Shown piece by piece: positions 8,679 through 17,805 of a DNA stretch of 64,000 nt. The stretch is from Paenibacillus luteus (GTDB taxonomy: Bacteria > Bacillota > Bacilli > Paenibacillales > Paenibacillaceae). Each line of letters starts with the position of its first letter. The stretch's first letter is position 1. Location of the stretch: NCBI RefSeq assembly GCF_006542765.1, contig NZ_SKCD01000020.1, forward strand, positions 56,157 through 120,156, read 5' to 3'. The notes under the pieces are model-generated. The model saw only the letters and a list, made by a program, of their open reading frames with translations. It ran no database searches and was not told where the DNA came from. The position numbers were made by a program, and so were the translations under genes.

Positions 8679-10095
8679 AGTATTTCTTGTGGACGATGAG
8701 AGCTGGGTTGTGGAAAGCTTGAAGGATTTAGTAGATTGGAGCAGCCTTGGCTTTGAAGTAATAGGACAAGCGTATAGCGGCATTGCTGCACTAGAGGCAA
8801 TCGGGCAATGCAGGCCGGATGTTGTTTTTACGGATATACGAATGCCTGAAATGAATGGGCTGGAGCTGATCCAGCGGGGCAAGTCCTTCCCGTTTTCGAT
8901 GCAATTTGTTATTGTAAGCGGCTATGCGGAATTTGCTTACGCGCAGAAAGCGATTAGCCAAGGGGCGTTTGCTTACTGCCTGAAGCCTTTCGATGAAGTG
9001 GAGATATCCAGCGTTCTGGCTAGACTGAACAAGCAATTGAATTTGTCAAAAGGCTCTTTCGAACGCACGCTTCTTCATCTGATTGACGAGCCAGGCCCTA
9101 AGAACGAGCTCATTAGCGATAAGCTGAAAAAAGACGGCGTGCTGGAGCGTGACGGAGATTCGTTGGTTGCTGTTATTTCGGTTGGTCCAGAAGAGCTGCC
9201 GGCGCAATCGCTTAGAGTAACCCGCATGAAAATCGGCTCTTCCAAAACAGCTTATCTGATGAATGCCCATCTAGCGGATGCGGTTAGATTAGAATGGGAA
9301 AAGAACAGGCAAGGGGCGATAAAGGGACTTGGGATTAGTGATCCGTTCAACGATTTAAATGAGATTAAGCAGGCGATTGAAGCTGCGGATGTGCTTGCCC
9401 ATCAGTTTTTTATAAACGGTAAGGCTGCATGTGTGGGCAGTGCAGATCCATTCACTAGCGGCCCTGAGCTTAACGAATGGCTTTTGCAGGTCAGCTCTGC
9501 CATTCAGGAACGGGATTTGGTAGCGGCCCAGCAAGCCATGGACAAGATTGGGGTATTGTTTCATGAGGGGACGTTAACAATAAAGCATGCGCTTAAGGTT
9601 TATAATATGACGGTTTCATTCTTATTCGAACTCGGAGAGACTGAGAGCATGCTGTACAGCTACGAGCAGCTGGTGAAATCATATAAGGATCTGCCTAGCA
9701 TGCTGAGAGAGCTGAAGTCGCTGATCAACAAGTATGTAAGCAGCGCAGCTGGCTCGTCTGTCGAAACAAAAAATCCGACCGTAAATTCCATTCTGAACTA
9801 TGTGGCTTTAAACTTTCGCAAGGATATCTCTCTGCAAGACCTATCGGAGCAATTTTTCATGAATCCCAGCTATATTAGCCAATTGTTCAAAAAAGAGGTC
9901 GGCGAAACCTTTACCGCTCATATCGCCAAGCTGCGGATTGCTTATGCCTGCGAGCTGCTGGAGAGCGGAGCAGGCACGATTCAAGAGATTGCCGAAAAAA
10001 TCGGCTATCATGACTATTTTTATTTTACGCGGATGTTCAAAAAAATGATGGGAAAAACACCTACACAATATCGCGAGAAACCGCATTCTTTTTAA
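8671..10095 (+). CDS. response regulator with AraC-type DNA-binding domain, YesN family
   Basis: A 474-residue response regulator. The receiver domain contains the acidic pair D8-D9, the phospho-acceptor D55 in FTDIRMPEMNG and K105 in YCLKPF. A long middle region of unclear fold follows, then a C-terminal AraC/XylS double helix-turn-helix (about residues 370-470) with DISLQDLSEQFFMNPSYIS and GYHDYFYFTRMFKK. Its start lies eight bases inside the kinase gene, so the pair is co-translated. Proteins of this type activate the adjacent carbohydrate transporter and hydrolase genes when phosphorylated; the promoter upstream of 10281 is the likely target. Confidence 0.92.
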   Translation: MHKVFLVDDESWVVESLKDLVDWSSLGFEVIGQAYSGIAALEAIGQCRPDVVFTDIRMPEMNGLELIQRGKSFPFSMQFVIVSGYAEFAYAQKAISQGAFAYCLKPFDEVEISSVLARLNKQLNLSKGSFERTLLHLIDEPGPKNELISDKLKKDGVLERDGDSLVAVISVGPEELPAQSLRVTRMKIGSSKTAYLMNAHLADAVRLEWEKNRQGAIKGLGISDPFNDLNEIKQAIEAADVLAHQFFINGKAACVGSADPFTSGPELNEWLLQVSSAIQERDLVAAQQAMDKIGVLFHEGTLTIKHALKVYNMTVSFLFELGETESMLYSYEQLVKSYKDLPSMLRELKSLINKYVSSAAGSSVETKNPTVNSILNYVALNFRKDISLQDLSEQFFMNPSYISQLFKKEVGETFTAHIAKLRIAYACELLESGAGTIQEIAEKIGYHDYFYFTRMFKKMMGKTPTQYREKPHSF

Positions 10096-10131
10096 AATAT
10101 GGACGATTTATATCATCGCTATGGATTATTT

Positions 10132-10164
10132 AAAGAAAACTTTCCATGAAGGTTTTCTTTTTTT
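10132..10164 (+). terminator. terminator after the two-component pair
   Basis: AAAGAAAAC (10132-10140) pairs with GTTTTCTTT (10152-10160), followed by further T residues. It separates the regulator pair from the transporter operon. Confidence 0.7.
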
Positions 10165-10280
10165 GTGGAGAGGGTTGAATTTGCAGAAAGAACGAATAGA
10201 TTGCGTCCATGTACGCTCCTTGGCTGGCAAGCGATAATAGAGCAAGAAGGTGACAACGCTTACAAGGAGGTTTTACAATC

Positions 10281-11186
10281 ATGAATTTATTAGGGAAGGA
10301 AATGTACAAACATCGCTTCTTGTATATTTTGCTCCTCCCTACGTTGCTCTTTTATGTATTGTTTCAATACGTTCCCATGTATGGAGTGCTCCTCGCATTT
10401 AAGGAGTATCACATCAGGGAAGGAATACTGAGTAGTCCGTGGGTAGGATTGGCGAACTTTCGGGAGCTCGTGAACCAAAGCGATTTTTGGCAAGCGTTTA
10501 CGAATACGATTATTATCAGCTGCGGACGGATCATCTTTGAATTTCCGACAGCGATCATTCTGGCATTGCTAATCAATGAGGTTACGAAAGAGAAATTTAA
10601 AAAGTTTTATCAGACCGTATATACCTTCCCACACTTTATCTCGTGGGTGATCATAAGCGGCATTATGTTCAACTTTTTAAGCGAATCCGGTGTTCTCAAT
10701 CAGATTATCGCCTCCTTTGGCTTTGACAAGCAGACGTTTATGACCGATCCGGGCTTGTTCCGCCCGATTTTGTTTCTATCCAGCATGTGGAAGGAAATTG
10801 GCTGGAGCGCGATTATTTATTTGGCAGCGATTGCAGGCATCAATCCCGAGCTGTACGAAGCGGCTCGCATTGATGGAGCCAACCGGTTCCAGCAACTGAT
10901 GGCTGTTACGTGGCCTTCCATTCGGGGAACGGCGGCGATACTCATGATTCTGGCTGTAGGCAATGCGATGAACGGGGGGTTTGAGCAGGTGTTCAACCTC
11001 TACAATCCAGGCGTATATGAAACAGGCGATATCATTGATACGTATCTGTACCGTTCTGCCTTCGGAGATGGGTTGAGCTTTGGAGTCACGACAGCGGTTG
11101 GCTTGTTTAAAGCCGTCTTGAACTTTATCTTACTGTACTCCGCGAACTTTATGGTGAAGCGGCTTGGCGGGGAGGGATTGGTATAA
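10281..11186 (+). CDS. sugar ABC transporter permease, LplB type
   Basis: A 301-residue inner-membrane permease with about six membrane segments and the binding-protein-dependent transport signature EAARIDGANRFQQLMAVTWP, whose loop contacts the ATPase. The opening KHRFLYILLLPTLLFYVLFQYVPMYG, split over two segments, is typical of the LplB/YtcP-associated subgroup that imports oligosaccharides in Paenibacillus and Bacillus. A strong site (AAGGAGG) precedes the ATG. The next permease overlaps by one base (TAATG). No ATPase gene is nearby; such systems usually share a single MsmX-like ATPase encoded elsewhere. Confidence 0.92.
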   Translation: MNLLGKEMYKHRFLYILLLPTLLFYVLFQYVPMYGVLLAFKEYHIREGILSSPWVGLANFRELVNQSDFWQAFTNTIIISCGRIIFEFPTAIILALLINEVTKEKFKKFYQTVYTFPHFISWVIISGIMFNFLSESGVLNQIIASFGFDKQTFMTDPGLFRPILFLSSMWKEIGWSAIIYLAAIAGINPELYEAARIDGANRFQQLMAVTWPSIRGTAAILMILAVGNAMNGGFEQVFNLYNPGVYETGDIIDTYLYRSAFGDGLSFGVTTAVGLFKAVLNFILLYSANFMVKRLGGEGLV

Positions 11187-12082
11187 TGGCAGCACAAACG
11201 GTGAAACGACGCAAAAAAATTAGCATGCCGGATGTGATCATCCATACGATCTTGATTCTGCTTACCATTTGCACGATTTTTCCTTTCTATAACGTGGTTT
11301 TGATGTCATTCAGTGATTCGGTAGCCATCTCGAAGCAAATCGTATATTTGATTCCTACGGCTTTTGATTTTTCGGCTTACAGCTACATTTTGCATGAGCC
11401 GCGTTTCCTCAACGCTTTTCTCGTCACGATCTTTGTGACGGTTGTCGGAACGCTAATTAATATGCTAGTTACGCTTACGGGTGCTTACGTGCTTTCAAAA
11501 AGCGGCTTCCCAGGGCGCAAAGCGGTGATGTCAGGCATTTTGTTCACGATGTTTTTCAACGGCGGGCTTATTCCTTTCTATCTGACCATGAAGAACTATG
11601 GCTTGATTAACAATTTGTTCGTTATGATTCTGCCGGTCGCCGTGAATACTTTTTATATGATGATCTGTATCGCTTTCTTCCGCACGCTGCCGGTAGCGCT
11701 TGAGGAATCGGCGAAAATCGATGGCGCGAACGAGATTCAAATCTTGTACAAGGTTATTTTGCCCATCTCCAAGCCGATGATTGCGACGATCGCTTTGTTT
11801 TATGCGGTAGACCGCTGGAATGAATGGTGGTTCGGCGTATTGTTCATGACGGACGTCAATTTGCTGCCGCTGCAGGCGCTGCTTAGAGAGCTGCTTACTA
11901 ACTATCAACAGCTGCTTACGAGCATTAGCGTAAGCTCGGTTGTCTCGTCCAGCTCGGCTCTTCAGCCGGAAATGCTCAAAATGGCGGTTCTGGTCGTTAG
12001 TGCTTTACCAATCGTATGCTTGTATCCCTTCTTACAGAAGTATTTTACGAAGGGCGTTATGATTGGCTCGATCAAAGGGTAG
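11186..12082 (+). CDS. sugar ABC transporter permease, LplC/YtcP type
   Basis: A 298-residue partner permease with six predicted membrane segments and the coupling motif ESAKIDGANEIQILYKVILP. It starts on the last base of the preceding stop codon with GGGGAGGG upstream, so the two permeases are translationally coupled and form the heterodimeric channel. The long loop near residues 240-265 (SSVVSSSSALQPEMLKMA) is characteristic of this subgroup. The adjoining solute-binding gene is interrupted, so whether this importer still has its cognate binding protein is in doubt. Confidence 0.92.
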   Translation: MAAQTVKRRKKISMPDVIIHTILILLTICTIFPFYNVVLMSFSDSVAISKQIVYLIPTAFDFSAYSYILHEPRFLNAFLVTIFVTVVGTLINMLVTLTGAYVLSKSGFPGRKAVMSGILFTMFFNGGLIPFYLTMKNYGLINNLFVMILPVAVNTFYMMICIAFFRTLPVALEESAKIDGANEIQILYKVILPISKPMIATIALFYAVDRWNEWWFGVLFMTDVNLLPLQALLRELLTNYQQLLTSISVSSVVSSSSALQPEMLKMAVLVVSALPIVCLYPFLQKYFTKGVMIGSIKG

Positions 12083-12130
12083 TAGAAGCTTCATGCTTTT
12101 ATTATATAAATGTACAGGGGGAACGGAAAA

Positions 12131-13774
12131 ATGAAGAAAACAAACAAAGTTGTCTCATTGACGTTATTAAGCGCATTATTCATCTCAGCTTTATCCGGAT
12201 GCGGATCCGCTAACCATGCGCCTGAAGCCAGCAATAACACGGCATCGCCAACGGCTGAGGTGTCAGACAATCCGTACAAGGACCATATGGATATCTCTAT
12301 TTCCTAGTGGGGAATTGGCGTAGGCTTCCAGCAGAAGGATGAAATATTGCAGCAAGTGGAGAAGGAATTTAACGTCACCCTAAAGCCGATGGATATTGGC
12401 TGGGACAACTATAAGCAGAAGGCTCAGGTATGGGCTGCTGCCGGCCAGCTTCCTGATATTATTACAAACAGCATTACGAATGACAGCCCGGCCACATATA
12501 ATGAATGGGTAAATCAAGAACTAATCCATGCACTTCCCGATGACCTCAGCGCCTATCCGAATTTGGAGCAGGTCGCCAAGGCTAAGGGTGTAGACGGCAT
12601 CCGGCGCGATGGAAAGCTGTATGCGATTCCGCGCATGACCTTCCCGCTTGAACGGGCGGAAGCGGTATGGGCGGTTGACCGTGCGATCTTTGTCCGCAAG
12701 GATTGGATGGAGAAGCTGGGCATTGAGGACCCGAAAAACTTCGAGGAATTCAACGCCATGCTGAAAGCGTTTGTAGAGAAGGACCCGGATGGCAACAACA
12801 AAAATGACACGACAGGCATTGTCATGAATACGCTTGGTTACTTCAAATCCGTATTTGTTCCTACGTTCCCACAAATGGGCAATCAGGGCTGGGTAGAAGA
12901 GGACGGCAAATGGATTCCGTTCTACGCTTCGAAGAAAATGGACGAGGTAGTCGTTCAAGCCCGCCAAATGTACAAAGACCACACGCTCGACCCGGATTTC
13001 GCGGTTGCCAAAGCCGGCGAAGGCAATCAGAAGTTCTACCAAAACAAAGCGGGTGCGTTTGCATTCAAAACGGACGGCATTTTGGGAGCCACGGGCATCA
13101 AATCGGAATGGGAGAAAAATAATCCTGGGCTGAACTTCTTTGATCATGTGAAAATTTTACACCTGTGGCCAGGTGCGGACGGTACGGTATACCGTCAAGT
13201 CAACAGCCCATGGTGGTCAGAAACCATGATCAACGTAGATGTGGATGACAAGAAGCTTGACCGCATTTTGAGAATGTATGACTGGCTGCTGTCTGACAAA
13301 GGAAAAGAGTTGTTCGATTACGGCATTGAGGGCAAGGATTACACGAAGGATGGCGACAAATATGTCATTACCCGTGCGAAAGAAGAAAACGGCCAGTTTA
13401 TTGATTTGAAAAAACAATATCCTTCAATGGACATTATTTCGCAATTGGCTGCTTGGAGAAATGCAAGCGCAATCGAAGATAGCGAATCCAATCGCGCAGC
13501 TCATGGAGATGCAGCTATACAGTTCATTCAAGATGAAATAAAATGGCAAATGGACAATGCTAAGCCAATGCCAACCGCTTTCGAATTTTTCACAATGACT
13601 ACGCCTGCGAAAGACAAGCTGTCTGCGATCAATTTCGATGATGACTTCACAAAGATGATCCTCGGCAAGGATGACCCGGTCAAAACCTGGAGAGCTACGG
13701 TGAAAGGTTATGACAGCAAAGGTCTTCAGCAAGCGATTACGGAAGTAACGGCAGAAATGGCCAAACAAAAATAA
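12131..13774 (+). pseudogene. extracellular solute-binding lipoprotein, interrupted by an in-frame amber codon
   Basis: The full reading frame would encode 547 residues, the normal size for the LipO/YtcQ-type sugar-binding lipoproteins that accompany LplB/LplC permeases. It has a lipoprotein signal with Cys24 (LSGCG) and a binding-protein body (GWDNYKQKAQVWAAAGQLPDI onward, split here). Codon 59 at 12305-12307 is TAG; the frame is otherwise intact on both sides, and the sequence immediately after it (WGIGVGFQQKDEILQQVEKE) continues the same domain. It is therefore a single nonsense change rather than a frameshift. Possible explanations are a true recent null allele, a sequencing error, or low-level readthrough. 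The upstream and downstream halves are not separate genes. Confidence 0.85.
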
Positions 13775-13786
13775 GAAACAAAACGA

Positions 13787-13822
13787 AGGAAATGTTCTGT
13801 CGGAAACGGCAGGGCATTTCCT
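13787..13822 (+). terminator. intercistronic stem-loop after the binding-protein gene
   Basis: AGGAAATG (13787-13794) pairs with CATTTCCT (13815-13822), with further inner pairing; no long T run. Such stem-loops often partly terminate or protect the 3' end of abundant binding-protein transcripts. Confidence 0.5.
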
Positions 13823-13853
13823 GTGTTTCTGAAGAAAAGAGAGGAGTACAAAG

Positions 13854-15566
13854 ATGGCTATGCAGCAAATGGAAAACGGTGAGACGCTGGCTGTTCTACA
13901 GCTTGGTGATTTTGGCGGCAGGCCTGATTCAGGGGCGGATGCTATGCCTGCCATGCAGCGGGCAATTGAAGCGGCTGCTCAAATTCAGGGGCCAGTCGTA
14001 CTGGAGTGCGCTTCAGGGCGGTATGATTTTTTTCCTGCACAGGCGACGAGAAAGCCTTATTACATTTCAAACACGACCAGTGAAGTGGAAAATCAGGATG
14101 TGACGAAAACGATCGGTCTATTTATGAAAGGGATGCGAGAGTTTACGCTTGATGGCAAAGGTTCGTTATTCCTATATCATGGCAAGCAAACGATGTTTCT
14201 GTTAGATGAATGCGAGGATATTGAAATCCGCAACGTCAATGTGGATTATGAGCAGCCGACCGTCGTGGAAATGACTGTGGCAGAAGCGGGATCGAATTAT
14301 CTCGTGCTTGCTGTACATCCTTCCTATCGCTATGAGATCACAGAAAACAAGTTAGCTTGGGTAGCCGATCATTGGCGTTTCCTTGAAGGCCCGATGCAGG
14401 AGCTGGACCTGAAGGAAAACCGCACTTGGCGTATTGATAATGTATTGGAGAATGCGGTGAAAGTGGAGGAACTGGAGCCCAGGCGGTTGAAGGTTCATTT
14501 GAATCATTCGCCGAATCAAGCGGTCAGCAATATTTTGCAGACTCGCGACGGAATCAGGGACCAGGTTGGCGCCTTTATTAACAGAAGCTGCGACGTTCGG
14601 TTTACGAATGTTGGCATGCATTTTATGCACGGCCTCGGGATCGTATGTCAGTTCAGCGAGAACCTCACGTTTGAGCGTATGAATATGACGCCGCGCAAGG
14701 AAACGGGGCGTACGGTTACAGCGTTTGCTGATTTTATCCATGTCTCAGGCTGCCGTGGGCTCATTAAAGTAAATGACAGCCAATTCAGCGGCGGGCATGA
14801 TGATCCGATTAACGTTCATGGCACTTATTTGCGCATCGTGGAGCAGCTTGCCCCTAATCAGGTAAAGGTGAAGTTTATGCATCATCAAACCTATGGCTTC
14901 GAGGCTTTTTTTGCCGGAGATGAGGTTGAATTCGTAAGAGGCGAATCGTTGATTGCCTACCATAGCAGCAAAGTGATTTCTGCCGAGCTTGTGAATCCGC
15001 GGGAAATGCTGCTTACGCTGGAGCATATGGTACCGGAGGGCATCAAGTACGAAGATGTCATTGAGAATGTGACCTGGACTCCCGAAATGGAAATCACCGG
15101 AAATGCGTTTGAACGAGTGCCGACACGAGGGGTTTTGGCAACGACACGGCGCAAAGTGGAGATCGCGCATAACCGGTTCGAGAAAATGACGATGAGTGCG
15201 GTCTTCATCGCAGCCGATGCCGAGAGCTGGTATGAATCCGGCCGCGTGCAGCAGGTTTCGATTCATGACAATACGTTTATAAAATGCGGAAATGAGCAGC
15301 ATCCGAATATTTTTATTGCCCCAGAAAATAGGCAGGTTAGCCCGGAGCATCCGGTTCATAGCAACATCTTCATTGAAAATAATAAATTCGAAACAGAAAA
15401 TGCGATAGTGCTTTCTGCTAAAAGTACGTGTAATATAGGCATTATGAACAATGAAATTGTAGCTGTGGGCGATCAAAACGAGTTTCGCGCGCTTCAGGAC
15501 GTTGTTCGCTTTGAGGCGTGTACCGATATTTCGCTTGCAGGCAATTCATTGATCAGAGAAACCTGA
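13854..15566 (+). CDS. glycoside hydrolase family 110-like alpha-1,3-galactosidase
   Basis: A 570-residue protein with right-handed parallel beta-helix character. It shows the GH110 arrangement: the N-terminal DFGGRPDSGADAMPAMQRAI block, GRYDFFP, YYISNTTS, the IGLFMKGMREFTLDGKGS segment, and the conserved HDDPINVHG, whose paired aspartates (near residues 320-321) are the expected catalytic acids. Repeated beta-helix rungs follow (NAFERVPTRGVL, NRFEKMTMSAVF, NTFIKCG). There is no signal peptide, so it would act on imported oligosaccharide. Family members remove terminal alpha-1,3-linked galactose. GGAGTACAAAG precedes the ATG. Family assignment is by motif recall; linkage specificity is not provable here. 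Confidence 0.8.
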   Translation: MAMQQMENGETLAVLQLGDFGGRPDSGADAMPAMQRAIEAAAQIQGPVVLECASGRYDFFPAQATRKPYYISNTTSEVENQDVTKTIGLFMKGMREFTLDGKGSLFLYHGKQTMFLLDECEDIEIRNVNVDYEQPTVVEMTVAEAGSNYLVLAVHPSYRYEITENKLAWVADHWRFLEGPMQELDLKENRTWRIDNVLENAVKVEELEPRRLKVHLNHSPNQAVSNILQTRDGIRDQVGAFINRSCDVRFTNVGMHFMHGLGIVCQFSENLTFERMNMTPRKETGRTVTAFADFIHVSGCRGLIKVNDSQFSGGHDDPINVHGTYLRIVEQLAPNQVKVKFMHHQTYGFEAFFAGDEVEFVRGESLIAYHSSKVISAELVNPREMLLTLEHMVPEGIKYEDVIENVTWTPEMEITGNAFERVPTRGVLATTRRKVEIAHNRFEKMTMSAVFIAADAESWYESGRVQQVSIHDNTFIKCGNEQHPNIFIAPENRQVSPEHPVHSNIFIENNKFETENAIVLSAKSTCNIGIMNNEIVAVGDQNEFRALQDVVRFEACTDISLAGNSLIRET

Positions 15567-15590
15567 TATGATGGAGGACTGGATAAGAGA

Positions 15591-17708
15591 ATGACAAGCA
15601 TCGAGAGAGTACATGTCGTGTTTAAAACCCATTTGGACATTGGCTTTACCCATTTGGCGCAGTATGTGGCTAAGCAATATCGTGAGGAATATATCCCAAA
15701 GGCGATTGAGCTGGCTGAGAAGCTGGAGGCGGAAGGCGGCCGAGAGCGCTTCATCTGGACAACGGGTTCGTGGTTGATCCGTCATTATTTGAACCATGCG
15801 ACGGAAGAGCAGAAGGCCCGGATGGAGAAGGCGATTAAGAGCGGGCACATTGCGTGGCACGGGCTGCCGTTCACGACCCATACGGAAGTGATGGATGCCG
15901 AGCTGTTCCGCTTTGGCTTGTCGATCAGCCAAGAGCTTGATAAGGAATACGGGAAGCATACGATCGCTTCGAAAATGACGGATGTTCCTGGACATACGCT
16001 GGGCATGATTCCGATTATGCAGCAATATGGGATTCAATATATGCATATCGGCGTTAATCCGGCATCGAAGCGCCCAAGCGTGCCTCGCCTGTTCCGCTGG
16101 CAAGCGGAAGACGGCTCAGAGCTTATCGTGAACTATGCCGGCAATTATGGCGAGGTGCTGGAAATTGAAGGCTTGCACGACGTCCTTGTATTTGCCCATA
16201 CCGGCGATAATTGCGGTCCGCCAAGCGTGGAGGATATCCGCCATCAGTTCGATGCGATTCAGCAGCAGTACCCGAATGCACAAATTATGGCTTCCACCAT
16301 GGATGCATTCGTAGCTAAGCTGCTTGAGGTGCGTGACCGTCTGCCGATCGTACGGGAAGAAATTGGAGACACCTGGATTCACGGCGCTGGAACAGATCCG
16401 ATGAAGCTGGCAAAGCTGCGTGAGCTTAGCCGTCTGAGAACCGAATGGGTCAAACAGGGCCGCATGACGGAAGAAAGCAAGGAATACAAGGATATGAGCG
16501 AAGCGATGCTGCTCGTTGCTGAGCATACATGGGGCCTTGACGTGAAGAAGTGGCTGCCTGATTTCCGCCATTACGCCAAACCGGATTTCCAAGCCGCGCG
16601 TCAGCGTGACGAGGTCGACGTGAATGATATGCCTGCCAAGTTTGCTTATATCGGTGCTTTTGCGATGGATGAATTCGACAAGCACTCGAGCAGTCTGTTC
16701 GAAGGGGAGCAGAGCAAGCGTACGTATTCGCTGATTGAGCAATCATGGGCTGAACAGCGGAGCTATACGGATCAAGCGATTTCCGGGCTAGAGGAAGACA
16801 AGCAAGCGGAGGCTTTGGAAGCATTTGAGCAGCTGATTCCAGTTCCGGCTAATGTAAGCGGCTACGAAACCTTCGAGCCACTTCAGCGTTTCCGCAGCGG
16901 CGGGTACGAGCTGGCATTCGGCGAGAATGGCGCGCTTTCGTTCCTAAAGGATGATAATGGGAAGGTCTGGGTCGATGAGAGCCATGCTTTCGGTGCTTAT
17001 GCTTATGAGACATTTGGAACGGACAATTACGGCGAATACTTCAGAACGTATATGGAAGGCCTGCCCGTCACGCACCCTTGGTCCGATGCGGATTTCAGCA
17101 AGCCGGGCTTTGAATTCGTTAGGCCGCTTCCGAGCCACCAGCTCTTTAGTCCCGTAGTTACCGGGCGGTTTGTCAAAAAAGGCGCCTCCGAGGATCGTTA
17201 TTTGCTTAAGCTTCGCATGCCTGCTTTGGCTCATGAGACGTACGGTGCTCCAAAGACGCTTGAAGTGGAATATACGGTTCATCAAACGAGTGGTACAATT
17301 GCGGTTAGCCTGCAATGGTTTGGCAAGGATGCGAATCGCCTTCCCGAAGCCAGCTGGTTTGGCTGCGGCTTGAAGGTTGACAACGCCAACCTGTGGACCA
17401 TGGACAAGCTGGGTGCCGATGTTTCCCCGCTTAGCGTCGTTTGTGATGGCAACCGAAATCTTCATGCAGTCGGACAAGGGGTATCCTATAGCGGAGCGGA
17501 TGGCTCTGCTGTTATTGAAACGAAAGACGCAGCGCTTGTAGCGCCTGGTCAAAAAAGGCTTCTGCAATTCGATAATACGTTTGTGTCGCTTGATCAAGGC
17601 TGGCATTTCAATCTGCATAACAATATTTGGGGCACCAACTTCCCGATGTGGTATGGAGAAGATGCAAAATTTCGTTTCGAGCTGAAGCTCAAATCCAACC
17701 TAAAATAA
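15591..17708 (+). CDS. DUF5054 / GH38-like glycoside hydrolase
   Basis: A 705-residue cytoplasmic protein. Its N-terminal HVVFKTHLDIGFTHL is the metal-binding start of GH38-like (alpha-mannosidase-type) barrels, and FIWTTGSWL, GHIAWHGLPFTTHTE and MTDVPGHTLGMI follow in the expected order. This pattern is that of the DUF5054 group, whose substrate is not established. The C-terminal half is beta-rich and resembles the substrate-shaping domain of GH38 enzymes. It starts 24 bases after the GH110-like gene and precedes a GH95 gene, so it likely removes a different sugar from the same imported oligosaccharide. An alpha-mannosidase name would be overprecise. Confidence 0.82.
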   Translation: MTSIERVHVVFKTHLDIGFTHLAQYVAKQYREEYIPKAIELAEKLEAEGGRERFIWTTGSWLIRHYLNHATEEQKARMEKAIKSGHIAWHGLPFTTHTEVMDAELFRFGLSISQELDKEYGKHTIASKMTDVPGHTLGMIPIMQQYGIQYMHIGVNPASKRPSVPRLFRWQAEDGSELIVNYAGNYGEVLEIEGLHDVLVFAHTGDNCGPPSVEDIRHQFDAIQQQYPNAQIMASTMDAFVAKLLEVRDRLPIVREEIGDTWIHGAGTDPMKLAKLRELSRLRTEWVKQGRMTEESKEYKDMSEAMLLVAEHTWGLDVKKWLPDFRHYAKPDFQAARQRDEVDVNDMPAKFAYIGAFAMDEFDKHSSSLFEGEQSKRTYSLIEQSWAEQRSYTDQAISGLEEDKQAEALEAFEQLIPVPANVSGYETFEPLQRFRSGGYELAFGENGALSFLKDDNGKVWVDESHAFGAYAYETFGTDNYGEYFRTYMEGLPVTHPWSDADFSKPGFEFVRPLPSHQLFSPVVTGRFVKKGASEDRYLLKLRMPALAHETYGAPKTLEVEYTVHQTSGTIAVSLQWFGKDANRLPEASWFGCGLKVDNANLWTMDKLGADVSPLSVVCDGNRNLHAVGQGVSYSGADGSAVIETKDAALVAPGQKRLLQFDNTFVSLDQGWHFNLHNNIWGTNFPMWYGEDAKFRFELKLKSNLK

Positions 17709-17805
17709 ACCGGTTTAATTTTGGGCATTTCGCTTGCAAGATTAAGCGCTTCACTTCATAATAAGAAGCAATAACAATTCGGGATGAACAAAGAGAGGTG
17801 CAAAC

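Noticed and set aside
12110..12307. Short ORF of 65 codons before the solute-binding body
   Set aside because: It is the signal peptide and first part of the binding-protein gene, cut by the in-frame amber codon, not a separate small protein.
14745..15476. 243-codon minus-strand ORF inside the GH110-like gene
   Set aside because: It is antisense to conserved beta-helix rungs and lacks family features.
17709..17805. Possible CcpA (cre) site before the GH95 gene
   Set aside because: AAGCGCTT is present, but the flanks do not fit the cre consensus.
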